This document shows, in pieces, positions 29,125-38,837 of a DNA stretch of 64,000 nt. Origin of the DNA: Anaerofustis butyriciformans (GTDB taxonomy: Bacteria; Bacillota; Clostridia; Eubacteriales; Anaerofustaceae); NCBI RefSeq assembly GCF_036289385.1, contig NZ_JAYFFH010000001.1:186001-250000 (forward strand), in the 5' to 3' direction. Every line of letters begins with the position of its first letter. The first letter of the stretch is position 1. The notes under the pieces were generated by a model, which saw only the letters and a program-made list of their open reading frames with translations, did not search any database and was not told the origin of the DNA. The translations under genes and the position numbers were made by a program.

Positions 29125-29664
29125 ATGAACAAAAACACTATTTGGCATAATATCGATCCAAAAAGGATTAGTGCCGACGATTTTATTGCTTATATAGAAA
29201 TTCCAAAGGGAAGTAATGTAAAATATGAACTTGATAAAGAAACAGGTCATATTATTGTTGATAGAATTTTATACACATCAACACATTATCCGGGAAATTA
29301 CGGTTTTATTCCAAGAACATACGGAGATGACGGAGACCCTCTTGATGTAATAGTTCTTTGCAGCGAAAACATCTATCCTACAAGTTTAATAAGATGTTAT
29401 CCTATCGGTGTACTTAATATGATAGATGACGGAGAAAACGACGAAAAAATTATAGCTATACCATTTAATGATCCTACTTATAATTTCTGTATGACTTTAA
29501 ATGATTTACCAAGTCATATATTTGATGAAATACAACATTTCTTCAGCGTTTACAAAACACTTGAACATAAAGAAACTACTGTTGAAAAAGTGCTTGGTGA
29601 TAAAGAAGCAAAAGAAGTAATAAATAAAGCAATTGAAAATTATAAAGATAAATTTGAAAAATAA
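29125..29664 (+). CDS. ppa: Inorganic pyrophosphatase (family I)
   Basis: A 179-residue soluble family I pyrophosphatase that splits PPi and drives biosynthetic reactions. The signature DGDPLD is at 69-74, with conserved Glu25, Tyr55-Pro56-Asn58-Tyr59 (HYPGNYGF) and a C-terminal helix with YKTLEHK. GGGAGG lies before the ATG and its own terminator follows. It completes a phosphate-metabolism group with ppk1 and ppx about 3 kb away, though in a separate transcript. Confidence 0.95.
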   Translation: MNKNTIWHNIDPKRISADDFIAYIEIPKGSNVKYELDKETGHIIVDRILYTSTHYPGNYGFIPRTYGDDGDPLDVIVLCSENIYPTSLIRCYPIGVLNMIDDGENDEKIIAIPFNDPTYNFCMTLNDLPSHIFDEIQHFFSVYKTLEHKETTVEKVLGDKEAKEVINKAIENYKDKFEK

Positions 29665-29692
29665 ACCGTTATACGCGGTTTATTTTTTTATA
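29665..29692 (+). terminator. Rho-independent terminator of ppa
   Basis: AAACCG / CGGTTT stem around TTATACG followed by a T run. From here to 29910 the DNA is extremely A/T-rich with no gene. Confidence 0.8.
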
Positions 29693-29910
29693 AAAAATTT
29701 TATAATTAAAAATAAAAGGTTATATTAATGATAACGTTTGAAGTAAAATTTAAGAAAAAAATTTAAATTTTTTTTATAATATTTTTTTTAATGTTTATAA
29801 AAATAACGTTAAAAATAAGAAAAAAAACAAAAAAAATTTTCTTTAAAATCCTTGTTATAAAAGGGTTTTGAAAGGGGAGAAAAAAAAAGAAAAAAAGTTT
29901 TTAAATTTGC

Positions 29911-29939
29911 TTGACATTTTTAATGTTTTACTGTATTAT
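29911..29939 (+). promoter_or_regulatory. tRNA promoter
   Basis: Consensus-like TTGACA (29911-29916), 17-bp spacer and TATTAT (29934-29939), 16 bases before the first tRNA. Confidence 0.85.
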
Positions 29940-29955
29940 ATCTCTTGTGTTCAGT

Positions 29956-30031
29956 CGAGGTGTAGCGCAGTTGGTAGCGTACGTGGTTTGGGACCATGGG
30001 GCCGGGGGTTCGAGTCCCTTCACCTCGACCA
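29956..30031 (+). tRNA. tRNA-Pro (anticodon TGG)
   Basis: Full cloverleaf: acceptor CGAGGTG / CACCTCG, anticodon stem CGTGG / CCATG with loop TTTGGGA (anticodon TGG at 29989-29991), T arm with GGTTCGAGTCCC, and an encoded CCA end. Probably cotranscribed with the next tRNA. Confidence 0.95.
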
Positions 30032-30085
30032 TTAATTTTTAAAGGACACTGACAAATTTTCTTTTTTTTATTTATTTATTGGTAA

Positions 30086-30162
30086 GGGCCTTTAGCTCAG
30101 TTGGTTAGAGCATCCGGCTCATAACCGGACGGTCCGGGGTTCGAGTCCCTGAAGGCCCACCA
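30086..30162 (+). tRNA. tRNA-Met (anticodon CAT)
   Basis: Acceptor GGGCCTT / AAGGCCC, D arm AGCTCAGTTGGTTAGAGC, anticodon CAT at 30120-30122 in a CCGG stem, T loop TTCGAGT and encoded CCA. The features fit an elongator Met tRNA; a lysidine-modified Ile tRNA with CAT cannot be fully excluded by sequence alone. Confidence 0.92.
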
Positions 30163-30172
30163 TTTTTTAAGA

Positions 30173-30197
30173 AGTATTGATATCAATACTTTTTTTA
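30173..30197 (+). terminator. Terminator of the tRNA unit
   Basis: Perfect palindrome AGTATTGATATCAATACT followed by a T run. Confidence 0.85.
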
Positions 30198-30224
30198 TTT
30201 TGTCAAAAATATTTTATCGGTATT

Positions 30225-30248
30225 AAAAGGCTTATAAAGCCTTTTTTT
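30225..30248 (+). terminator. Second hairpin terminator
   Basis: AAAAGGC / GCCTTTT arms around TTATAAA with T run. The stretch 30250-30600 holds only AT-rich DNA, partly similar in wording to the repeat tails (gaagtggtgtgag). Confidence 0.7.
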
Positions 30249-30619
30249 ATTTTTATGTATTTGTTTCTGTTTTTTTGTAAAAAAGTTGTTGGGAATGGAT
30301 TTGATGTGGGTATATAAGATATATTTTTATATATTGAAGTGGTGTGAGTTTTAGATTATGGTTTTGATGATTTATATATTGATTATTTATATTTTTAATT
30401 TATATAAATATTTTTTAATTTCATAAATAAAAAAAATTCTAACTAACTATACATTTGGTAACATAACATATTTAAAATTCCAGTGAATAAAATAATACTT
30501 AAATATTCAATATGTTATTTATATATACATTATAAACTACTTTATTTAATAATATCATAAGTGTTACAAAAAGTATGCATTTAGTCATATTATTTTAATT
30601 TTCACAAGGGGAACATATT

Positions 30620-31303
30620 ATGAAAAAATTAAATAATTTAAAGAGCAGAGCATTAAACAAAGTAAAGAAACCTTTTTATAAGAGGTGGTGGTTTGTAGGG
30701 ATTGTCTTACTTTTAGTTTTGATGTCTTTTGGGATTGAAAATGATTATTCACAATACGGAAATAATATAAATAGTAATGTATCTACAGAAGTGGAAGATA
30801 AAAAACAAAGTGACAGTGAAGTTGATATAAAAGAAGATAATAAGGATAAAGAAAAACAGAAATCAGAAGAAGTGAAAGAAATGCCTACAATTAAATCAAG
30901 CCAAGCATATGATATAGTTCTTAGTTTGGAAGAAAATGGTATTCCAAAACCTAAAACACAAAGTACAGATGATGGGTACTCTTGGAGCAGTTTTACAAAC
31001 AATTATTCATATTATATTGTATCAAATAAAAAACATGAGGTTGCTTATGCTGAGTTTATGGTTTTACGAGGAGATGGAGAGGATTATTTAAAATATTGTG
31101 CAACATTACCATATAAAAATTCTCAACCAGATAAAGCAAAAAAATGGATAGAAGATAATATTGGTAAGGAAGCAAAAACTATAATTTCAGATGTTGTTTT
31201 TGAATTATCAAATGGAAAGTCGGGTCCTATTTTAATAATAAAGTCAAAAGATTATGATAAATATTTAGATTATAAAATAAAAAATGAATTAAATAAAGAT
31301 TAA
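30620..31303 (+). CDS. Membrane-anchored protein of unknown function
   Basis: A 227-residue protein: basic N-terminus, one membrane helix (about 25-40, WWFVGIVLLLVLMSFG), a Glu/Lys/Asp-rich linker (50-90) and an extracytoplasmic domain of about 135 residues. The YKRWWFVGIVLLL type of N-terminus is common in phage- or plasmid-borne exported proteins of Bacillota. AAGGGG precedes the ATG. I do not recognise the C-terminal domain. It may be the first gene of the mobile region. Confidence 0.6.
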   Translation: MKKLNNLKSRALNKVKKPFYKRWWFVGIVLLLVLMSFGIENDYSQYGNNINSNVSTEVEDKKQSDSEVDIKEDNKDKEKQKSEEVKEMPTIKSSQAYDIVLSLEENGIPKPKTQSTDDGYSWSSFTNNYSYYIVSNKKHEVAYAEFMVLRGDGEDYLKYCATLPYKNSQPDKAKKWIEDNIGKEAKTIISDVVFELSNGKSGPILIIKSKDYDKYLDYKIKNELNKD

Positions 31304-31329
31304 AACACCTAATAAAAGGTGTTTTTTTA
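31302..31329 (+). terminator. Rho-independent terminator
   Basis: AAAACACCT / AGGTGTTTT stem with T run at the stop codon of the preceding gene. Confidence 0.85.
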
Positions 31330-31429
31330 TTAGTTTAATTTTAAATAAAAGTTTTAAAACATTATAAAAATACTAAACTTATATTTTATTAATATGTCCT
31401 ATTTCATTATATAAACCCCAATTAAACAG

Positions 31430-31762
31430 TTTGGGGTGGTGGTAGCTTTTCTGTCCGTAAAATACGGGTAGCATTTTGCGAGACATCGAAAAGCGTTTAA
31501 GGCACTTCGCATAGAAGTGTCCTTTTTGCCTCTTTTTTTGGACAAGCAAAAAAAGAGTAGGGTTTAAGGGGCAACGCCCCTTTGTCTTTGTTATATAAAA
31601 CCAAATAATTAGGCAGGCTTAGGGTAGCTTTTTCGCCAGTAAAACTCGGGTAGAGTTTTACGTAGGCGTCAAAAGCGTTAAGGCTCCACGCTTAGTGGCG
31701 CCCTTTTATTCGAGTTTTTTAGGCGAGTAAAAAAGTCGTGGGGTTTAAGGGGCAAAGCCCCT
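31430..31762 (-). repeat. Modular hairpin array in reverse orientation
   Basis: Read on the minus strand: H0 (ctttg loop), H1a, ggcgccac H2, an H3a variant with gacgcc arms, tail, H0 (cgttg), H1b, H2 and a second H3a variant. This is the only array in minus orientation, and it follows the only array-adjacent minus-strand gene end, starting about eight bases after the stop of the ArpU-like gene. Confidence 0.85.
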
Positions 31763-31768
31763 TTGTCC

Positions 31769-32191
31769 TTAGTATAAAACATCACCAATCTTTTTAACGG
31801 CATTATTTTTCATTCGGTAATATGTAGACTTTGAAATACATAAATCATCATAAATCTCATAATCCAAATACCTGTCAAAATATTTCTTTACAACTATATC
31901 CCTTTCCGCTTCCTTTAACACTTCAAGAGCCATTTCAACTCTCTTAGCTTTAAGAGAGTTTTTCTTTATTTTTTTATTTAAGTAAGCCTTGTCACTTATT
32001 AAATCAAGAGCTTCTCTTTGAGTATTATTGCTTATATCACTTTTATCTACCTTAACTCCATCATACTTAACGGCTTGAATATCTGCTTCATAATCTTCTA
32101 ACATCCTTAGTGTTTCTCTGTCTATGTCAATGCTTTTTTTTATTATCGGATAAGCATATAACAGCCCTTCAACATTTTTAAAATCAAACAT
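31769..32191 (-). CDS. ArpU/RinA-like phage transcriptional regulator
   Basis: A 140-residue protein with a charged N-terminal half and a C-terminal sigma-70 region-4-like helix-turn-helix (ERDIVVKKYFDRYLDYEI...SKSTYYRMKNNAVKKIGDVL, about 93-139). This layout is that of ArpU/RinA-type late-gene activators of Bacillota prophages. It lies six bases downstream of the replication-type gene on the same strand. It is phage-derived, but no late promoter can be assigned to it here. Confidence 0.7.
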   Translation of the reverse strand: MFDFKNVEGLLYAYPIIKKSIDIDRETLRMLEDYEADIQAVKYDGVKVDKSDISNNTQREALDLISDKAYLNKKIKKNSLKAKRVEMALEVLKEAERDIVVKKYFDRYLDYEIYDDLCISKSTYYRMKNNAVKKIGDVLY

Positions 32192-32197
32192 AATTTA

Positions 32198-33037
32198 TCA
32201 ATCTCCCATCATCATTTCTTTTATTAATTCATCACTGTAAGTTTCATATTCTCTATCGGCCTCAATCTCGATTTTAGATGATTTGTTTATGTTTTTGAAT
32301 TTATCCCGCCTTGACCATGAAAGTATGGTCATATAATGGCTTTTATACTCTCTTCCAGTACTTCCTATATAATAATCAAGGTCTTTTATTTTATTTTTAT
32401 AATCATTAACATTCATTCTTAATGCGTTATACTCATTATCTGTTAAAAGAACATTGCCGTAATCACCGTATTTTTTCTTTTCTTCTTTTACTTTACTTTC
32501 TTTACTTTTATTTACTTTACTTTCCTTTACTTTACTTTGTTCATTTTTGCATGCATTTTCCTCATTGTTGCATACATTTTTATCCTTTTTGTTAGCATTT
32601 TTGTCATTTTTGCATGCAATTTTTTTATCGGGCTCCATAAGTTTTTTTAGATTAAGCTCTTTTATTTCTTTTTTGTTAAGCAGGATATAATCCCATTTAA
32701 CATCGCTTTCTTTGCGCCTTTTTGTAATAGTAAAAAATCTCTTTTGAATTCCTTTGGATGTAAGAATAGAAAAATTATCGTACATATCTTTTGAGAAAAT
32801 ATCCCTTTCGATGCACTTTTCAACTATCCTTTTAAGCCTTTTTATATCAATGTTTATTTTAGAAGAAAAAAGCATTTCCACTTCATTATCCCAAAGGGTA
32901 AAATAACCACTTCCGCCGTAAATCTTTTGATAGAGTTTTATTAAAACGGCAAAACCCGTAAGTCCAAATTCTGCTTCAATTAAATTTACTTTGTCTTCCA
33001 AATGCACATCCAACGGAAAATAATTTACACCTTCCAT
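32198..33037 (-). CDS. DUF4373/DnaD-type phage replication protein
   Basis: A 279-residue protein. The N-terminus (YFPLDVHLEDKVNLIEAEFG followed by a winged-helix region with IYGGSGYFTLWD) matches the DUF4373/Lin1244-like domain of phage replication initiators. A Lys/Asn/Glu/Cys-rich repeat-like linker (about 135-190, KVKESKVNKSKESK) follows, then a short C-terminal DnaD-like segment with SHYMTILSWSRRD. No DnaC-type helicase loader accompanies it, so the replication module is incomplete. Confidence 0.7.
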   Translation of the reverse strand: MEGVNYFPLDVHLEDKVNLIEAEFGLTGFAVLIKLYQKIYGGSGYFTLWDNEVEMLFSSKINIDIKRLKRIVEKCIERDIFSKDMYDNFSILTSKGIQKRFFTITKRRKESDVKWDYILLNKKEIKELNLKKLMEPDKKIACKNDKNANKKDKNVCNNEENACKNEQSKVKESKVNKSKESKVKEEKKKYGDYGNVLLTDNEYNALRMNVNDYKNKIKDLDYYIGSTGREYKSHYMTILSWSRRDKFKNINKSSKIEIEADREYETYSDELIKEMMMGD

Positions 33038-33139
33038 ATCCCAACTCCTTTAAATTTTTTCTTTAACTATATTTTACAATGTTTTACGCAAAAAAAATTA
33101 ACGGCTTTTTTCAAATTTTTTAAATTTATTTAAAGAAAT

Positions 33140-34460
33140 ATTTAAGGGATTTTCCCTTAACAACCCTTACTTAAGGACTGTCTGCCCTTAACAACCCGAC
33201 CATATTTTTGCCAAAGCCCAAAAATATGGAAAAAAACGCTTTCACTCAGTCGCCGTGAATGCTTATAACGCACTCGGATTTCATGAAAAATCTACCCGAT
33301 TTTTCTATGAACGAGTGCTACCGCTACCCCTGCCTAATTATTTGGTTTTATGTAGTGGGGTGGGATATGGTCGTTTAGTGTGAGATAGTATTTTAATGAT
33401 GTTTATGTAAGGTAGGGAGTCATTGTTGTGAAATGTAGGGATAGTTTTTCGTGTTTTTATGTAATGTGGTGGAAACTTAAGAGATTCTATCTTAATAACT
33501 CGACATTAAAGGAGGGAACCCCTTAAACCCTATTTTTAAGGGCTGTCTGCCCTTAACAACCCGACCATATTTTTGCCAAAGCCCAAAAATATGGAAAAAA
33601 ACGCTTTCACTCAGTCGCCGTGAATGCTTATAACGCACTCGGATTTCATGAAAAATCTACCCGATTTTTCTATGAACGAGTGCTACCGCTACCCCTGCCT
33701 AATTATTTGGTTTTATGTAGTGGGGTGGGATATGGTCGTTTAATGTGAGATAGTATTTTAATGATGTTTATGTAAGGTAGGGAGTCATTGTTGTGAAATG
33801 TAGGGATAGTTTTTCGTGTTTTTATGTAATGTGGTGGAAACTTAAGAGATTCTATCTTAATAACTCGACATTAAAGGAGGGAACCCCTTAAACCCTATTG
33901 TTAAGGACTGTCTGCCCTTAACAACCCGACCATATTTTTGCCAAAGCCCAAAAATATGGAAAAAACGCTTTCACTCAATCGCCGTGAAGGCTTATAACGC
34001 ACTCGGATTTCATGAAAAATCTCTACCCGAGATTTTTGAAACGACCACTACCGCCTCCTTAAACCTATTTAGTTTGTGATTTCCTGTTAGGTGGGGAATA
34101 TTCAATTTTTTTCTTAAAGAACTAATCAAGTTTTGTTAAAATATTTGGATAAAAAGACATCACTGGGCGAAGTGCCTTAACGCTTTTGACGCCTACGTAA
34201 AACTCTACCCGAGTTTTACTGGCGGAAAAGCTACCACGAGCCTAACTAATTATTTGGTTTTGTGTAGTGGGGTGGGATATGGTTGTGAAATGTAGTAGTA
34301 GTTTTTTAATGATTTTATGTAAGATAGTGGAAGATAGAAGTGAAATATGGGGTTATTGTTTTAATTATTTCATGTAAGGAATAGGAACATTGTAATTAAA
34401 TATAAAATTAGTGTTTTAATGTTTTTTTGTAAGATAGATAAACATAGAAGTGAAATATGG
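33140..34460 (+). repeat. Tandem modular array, 365-bp unit in just over two copies plus chimeric unit
   Basis: The unit H0(tgtct)-H1c-H2(ctttcac)-H3c-tail recurs with an exact 365-bp period (ctgtctgccc at 33178, 33543 and 33908) and near identity even in the AT-rich tail. The third copy switches inside H3: its left arm is type c (gcactcgg) and its right arm type b (gaaacgaccac), so the arms no longer pair. A further partial unit (34140-34260) with an H3a-like hairpin and a tail with recurring gatagaagtgaaatatgggg end the array. No gene seen. Confidence 0.9.
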
Positions 34461-34693
34461 GGTTATGTTTTTATGATATTTATGTAAGAACATAAAACAT
34501 AATTACTAAGAAATACACGATTTTTAAACAATAAAAATATCTAATCAAACTTATATAATGAAGAATGTAAAATATTTAATTGAAATTATAAAAATCTTGA
34601 AAAAATAATGTGTTTTTTGATAAAATAACAATGCATTGAATTTCAAAATATTTTAATTAAATAATTTTATAAATTTAGTTGGAGGAAGAGGTT

Positions 34694-36205
34694 TTGGTTA
34701 AGAAGATTTTTGCGGTATTGGTTTCATGCCTTATTGTTTTAGGTGGACTAAATTTAAACAGTTCTTTTGTTAAGGCTGATGATTTAAATTGGAGTGATGA
34801 TAGTATTCGTGCATCTGCTTATACAAGTAAAGATGAGGATGCTAAGACAATAGAAATTACAAGTGCTGAGGAACTTGGACTTCTTGCTTATGAAGTAAAT
34901 AATGGTATTACATATGAAGGATGGACTATAACCCTAAAAAATGATATTGATTTATCCGGACATAACTGGGAACCTATCGGACACTGGAATGGAGTTAATC
35001 TTGAATATAATAATGAGAACTTATTTAGAGGTACTTTTGACGGAGATAATCATACCATAAGCAATATGAATATAAATATAGAAAGTATTACTAACGGCAA
35101 TAAAGCTGTTGGATTTTTTGGTGGTGTGTTAAAAGGATGTGTAAAAAATCTAAAGTTTGAAAATAGTAATGTTGAAATAGGAAATTCTTCTGATTCTATA
35201 TGTGTCGGAACAGTTGCAGGATTTTTTGCAGGAAGTGAAGTTTCAAATATAACAGTAGATAATTCTATTATTAAAGGAAATGGAAGTAGTTCTGTATTTG
35301 TTGGAGGATTATGTGGTAGTTTATATAGTAGTACATCATTATCATATAATTCTAATATCAGCAATATTATAGTTTCAAACATTACCTTGTCTGCAAACAC
35401 TAATGATTGGAAATATAGAGGCGGTATGATCGGTTATATAAATGAATTTAATTCAGTTATAAATAACTGTTATTCAAGTAATATTACATTTATGGAAGAA
35501 GCCGCTCAAGATAAACATGATTATTCAGGTGGATTAATTGGATATGAAAATGGGGGGACAAAACAATATTGTTATTCTGATAAATTGGATATTGTAGGTG
35601 GACAAGGTCCTTATCCCGGAACTATCGCTAATTCAAGCAAAGTTATTGACGGAAAACTTGAAACACCTGTTACAATAGATGGTAAGACTTATGATTCCCT
35701 TGTAGGAGCTATGAATGCTTGGGTAGAACAAGCTGGTGGTGATTTTATAACATGGGATTGTGATTCTTTTGGTGTAAGTCATGATTTAGAAGCTGTTTAT
35801 GTTGATAATACATATCATAAATTATCATGTACGAATTGTTCTTATAGCACAGATGAAAAACATACTCTTACTTTAGAAAACAAGAAAGAAGCAACTTGCA
35901 CTGCTGAAGGATACACCGGAGATGAAGTATGCAGCGTATGCAATGAAGTTGTTAAAAATGGCAGTGTTATAGAAAAAACAGCTCACAACTATGTTGACGG
36001 AAAATGCAGTGTATGCGGTGCCGTTGATCCAAATTATAACCCGAATCCAGATGAAGGAACTTCAGATGATTCTTCTCAAAATGCTTCAAATGTGAATACT
36101 CCTGGGACTGGAGATAGTTCAAATATGGTGATGTGGGTAGTAATACTTATTGTATGTGTTGTCGTTATTGGTGGAAGTATCGTTTATATGAAAAAGAAAA
36201 AATAA
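34694..36205 (+). CDS. Secreted cell-wall-anchored surface protein
   Basis: The TTG at 34694 is the likely start: GGAGG lies just upstream and the protein then begins MVKKIFAVLVSCLIVLGG, a clear signal peptide cut after KADD or nearby. The first domain (about 45-320) is a beta-rich repeat region of the GLUG/adhesin kind (FRGTFDGDNHTISNMNI, GGFIGG-like turns). A Cys-pair region follows (CTNCS, CSVCN, CSVCG), a type common in gut Bacillota surface proteins. The end has TPGTGD, a hydrophobic helix and YMKKKK, fitting an xPxTG sortase signal. Likely an adhesin; ligand unknown. Confidence 0.75.
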   Translation: MVKKIFAVLVSCLIVLGGLNLNSSFVKADDLNWSDDSIRASAYTSKDEDAKTIEITSAEELGLLAYEVNNGITYEGWTITLKNDIDLSGHNWEPIGHWNGVNLEYNNENLFRGTFDGDNHTISNMNINIESITNGNKAVGFFGGVLKGCVKNLKFENSNVEIGNSSDSICVGTVAGFFAGSEVSNITVDNSIIKGNGSSSVFVGGLCGSLYSSTSLSYNSNISNIIVSNITLSANTNDWKYRGGMIGYINEFNSVINNCYSSNITFMEEAAQDKHDYSGGLIGYENGGTKQYCYSDKLDIVGGQGPYPGTIANSSKVIDGKLETPVTIDGKTYDSLVGAMNAWVEQAGGDFITWDCDSFGVSHDLEAVYVDNTYHKLSCTNCSYSTDEKHTLTLENKKEATCTAEGYTGDEVCSVCNEVVKNGSVIEKTAHNYVDGKCSVCGAVDPNYNPNPDEGTSDDSSQNASNVNTPGTGDSSNMVMWVVILIVCVVVIGGSIVYMKKKK

Positions 36206-36216
36206 AAATTATAAAT

Positions 36217-36248
36217 AAAAAGCCTTAAGGATGCTTAGGGCTTTCTTT
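36217..36248. terminator. Hairpin terminator between convergent genes
   Basis: AAAAAGCC...GGGCTTT stem with an imperfect middle and partial T run, located between the convergent surface-protein and 777-residue-protein genes. Confidence 0.6.
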
Positions 36249-36251
36249 ATA

Positions 36252-38585
36252 TCAATCTTTCAAAGTATTTAATAGAATTTTATTGCATCTATCAAAATAT
36301 TTTATATACATTTTTTGCTTTTTACTTTGGTGTATTATTGTTTCATCCTTATATATTAGTTCATTAATTTTTAGTTGATTAGATAATTCATTTATACTAT
36401 CTTGAATACTTTTTTGTATATTTTTTACCATAGCGATGTTATTTTGTTTTTTTACTAAGATTAGACTGCAATAAGTTAAAAATTTTGCACATTCGCTTAA
36501 TACCAAATCTTTTGAGGAAATTGAGTTTAATGTAGAAAATGTAGTTATTCCTCCACTTAACGAACCTATAAATACACCGCCTCCTGTAAGTATTGTCGTT
36601 CCTCCTGCCATTCCTAAACCTCCTGCGGCAAGAGAACCACCACCGATAAATGCCAAACTTGCATTTGTTAAGGCTGCTCCAGATAAATTAGCAAAAGATG
36701 ATCCAGCTATTAAAACTGCAATTTGAGGTGAAAAGTAATAAATAACTCCTCCTGTTGCTATTCCTAGTACTGCTGTTATACCTGCTCCTGTGATTATTTT
36801 TTTTGTTTTATTATCTAACTTTCCAATATTTTTATTATATTCTTTTAATATTGCTTTGTAATCTTCATAAGATATAATCATTTGACATTTGCAAAATTCT
36901 TCTTCTTCAAAATTACTTTTATATTTTATTACTTTATTCCATTTTTCTTCTTTTGATTTTATTGGATAATAAGGAATAAACAAAGATAATTCCATTGTAA
37001 TAAGATAAAGCCAGCCAATATCAATACTTTTTCCAACTTCATTTGATATTTGATTATAAGTTTCGTCTTTGTTTAGTAAAACTAATTCATTTTTATAATT
37101 TTCATTAATATCTTTTTCCCATAGTTGAAGCCATTTTTGTTTTATTTTTCTTTCTACATCATCTTTTGTTGTATTTATATCATATTGAACTTTTTGTTTT
37201 TTTAGAGAAAAGAGTATTTGCATTTGTTTTTCATTTAATGAAAAGTAATCATATATTTTAAAATCAAACGTTTCTTTTAAAAGTACATCTTGTCTTTGTT
37301 TATATATTTTGTATGTTTCTTTTAGATCTTTTAATATATATATTCCTTCACTAAGAAGTGCAAAAGTAAAACGTCCTACTCCAACATAATTTATATTTAA
37401 AAGGAAATGTCTTGTAAAATTGTTTTTTCCTTTATATGCTGCTTTTACTGCAGCTGTTGCAGTTGAAACCGTAAAGAAAACACCAGAGGAAATAGTAATC
37501 ATATGTGTTAAGTTTCTGTTGTTTATAGGCAGAAAAGTTTTAGGGTCTAATTTTTTTAAATCTTTTAGTGATTTAATATTGTTTATTTTAATTTGTATAT
37601 AAAGTCTTTTTATAAAATAAAATCCTCTTACTATACATTCATTAATAATTACCGGTATGGCTTGATTTGATATTTGAAAAGCAATTCCCATTTCGGTTCT
37701 AAGGTCAAATTTAATTATATCGTCTTTAGATTTATGTTCAAAATATGTTCCATTAAATAATTTAGATATAAATTTTGAAAATTCTATTTCATCGTCTTTA
37801 TATTTAATTTTTATTTCATGTATTAAAGGCAGAGTTGATACTTCTTTTAGAAAAGATAAAATCGGTCCCGGAATTCCTGTTCCTTCTCCCGGTGTATTAC
37901 TTGAGCCTGCCATATCACTTATTAAATGGAATGCCCATTTTATAGTTGCATAGTATATTTTTTCATATATATTTTTACCTATATATTTTGTATCTGTAAT
38001 TTCTTTAAAAATAAATTTACCATCTGGGTCTGTTCCAAAGCTATATTTAAAAAACTGTTCGATAATTGAGAAAATAAGTCCGGTAATTGTAGGGTGGTGC
38101 GTAAAATCTCTTAAGTGATGTTGTCTGCCTCCACCATATATATTAGTATGGCTGTCAGATGCAAATGGATAAGCTTTTTCTAAAGTTCTTATTGCTCCGG
38201 CGATATCATCTTTATCACCTTTAAAGCCATTAAACTTAGCTATTTTAATAACGATATCTATTGCTTTTTCTTTTCCCATAGTTTGAGCATTATCTAAAGA
38301 AAATTCTTTACAAATAAAGGCACTTATTCCACCTGAAAAAAGACCACTTGCGGCAGATAGTATATAATCTGTTTTGGTAAGGTTATCTATATATTCTAAA
38401 AATTCACTATCAATATAATCATTTTCGGTTTTGTCTTTTAAATTAAAATTTTCATTAAAATTTGGATTTGTTTCATCTTGAATGCTATATTCATAGTTAA
38501 AATCATTTTCTTTTTCAGGAATAACAATTTCATATGAAAAAGGCATTATAAAATCGTTGTTTTGCTTTGTTATTAAAGTATTCAT
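36252..38585 (-). CDS. Large protein with His motif and Gly-rich membrane hairpin, function unknown
   Basis: A 777-residue protein. Around residues 150-240 it has RQHHLRDFTHHPTITG and, further on, FHLISDMAGSSNTPGEGTG; these look like conserved metal- or phosphate-binding motifs and I recall them from a widespread family without known function. Near residues 605-690 lies a long Gly/Ala-rich hydrophobic region (GAALTNASLAFIGGGSLAAG) able to form a membrane-inserting hairpin, and a coiled tail follows. GGAG precedes the ATG. It stands alone, transcribed against its neighbours. It could be an effector or defence-type pore protein, but nothing here proves that. Confidence 0.5.
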   Translation of the reverse strand: MNTLITKQNNDFIMPFSYEIVIPEKENDFNYEYSIQDETNPNFNENFNLKDKTENDYIDSEFLEYIDNLTKTDYILSAASGLFSGGISAFICKEFSLDNAQTMGKEKAIDIVIKIAKFNGFKGDKDDIAGAIRTLEKAYPFASDSHTNIYGGGRQHHLRDFTHHPTITGLIFSIIEQFFKYSFGTDPDGKFIFKEITDTKYIGKNIYEKIYYATIKWAFHLISDMAGSSNTPGEGTGIPGPILSFLKEVSTLPLIHEIKIKYKDDEIEFSKFISKLFNGTYFEHKSKDDIIKFDLRTEMGIAFQISNQAIPVIINECIVRGFYFIKRLYIQIKINNIKSLKDLKKLDPKTFLPINNRNLTHMITISSGVFFTVSTATAAVKAAYKGKNNFTRHFLLNINYVGVGRFTFALLSEGIYILKDLKETYKIYKQRQDVLLKETFDFKIYDYFSLNEKQMQILFSLKKQKVQYDINTTKDDVERKIKQKWLQLWEKDINENYKNELVLLNKDETYNQISNEVGKSIDIGWLYLITMELSLFIPYYPIKSKEEKWNKVIKYKSNFEEEEFCKCQMIISYEDYKAILKEYNKNIGKLDNKTKKIITGAGITAVLGIATGGVIYYFSPQIAVLIAGSSFANLSGAALTNASLAFIGGGSLAAGGLGMAGGTTILTGGGVFIGSLSGGITTFSTLNSISSKDLVLSECAKFLTYCSLILVKKQNNIAMVKNIQKSIQDSINELSNQLKINELIYKDETIIHQSKKQKMYIKYFDRCNKILLNTLKD

Positions 38586-38837
38586 TTTTTTCTCCTCATT
38601 TTATCGTTAATTAAATTATAAGTTAGTATTTTAAAATAAACAACAAATTTTATTATGGTAATAAGCATTAGATTTATAATTGGTAAATATTTCCTTACCT
38701 CAAAAATAATAAAGAAAAAATCGTAGATAGGTTTTTAAAAATATGTTAAATTTAGAATATAAATTTGGGAGTATGTTGGTACGTAAATATACTTTTAATA
38801 TGGTATTATAGTAAATGAATAAGTGAGGTAATGTGTG

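Noticed and set aside
30086..30162. tRNA-Met 3' end as prophage attachment site
   Set aside because: I found no second copy of the tRNA 3' end in the window and no integrase gene.
38835..38837. GTG at 38835 as definite start of the PDDEXK gene
   Set aside because: GTG and the adjacent ATG both fit the ribosome site; I kept the ATG and flagged the ambiguity.
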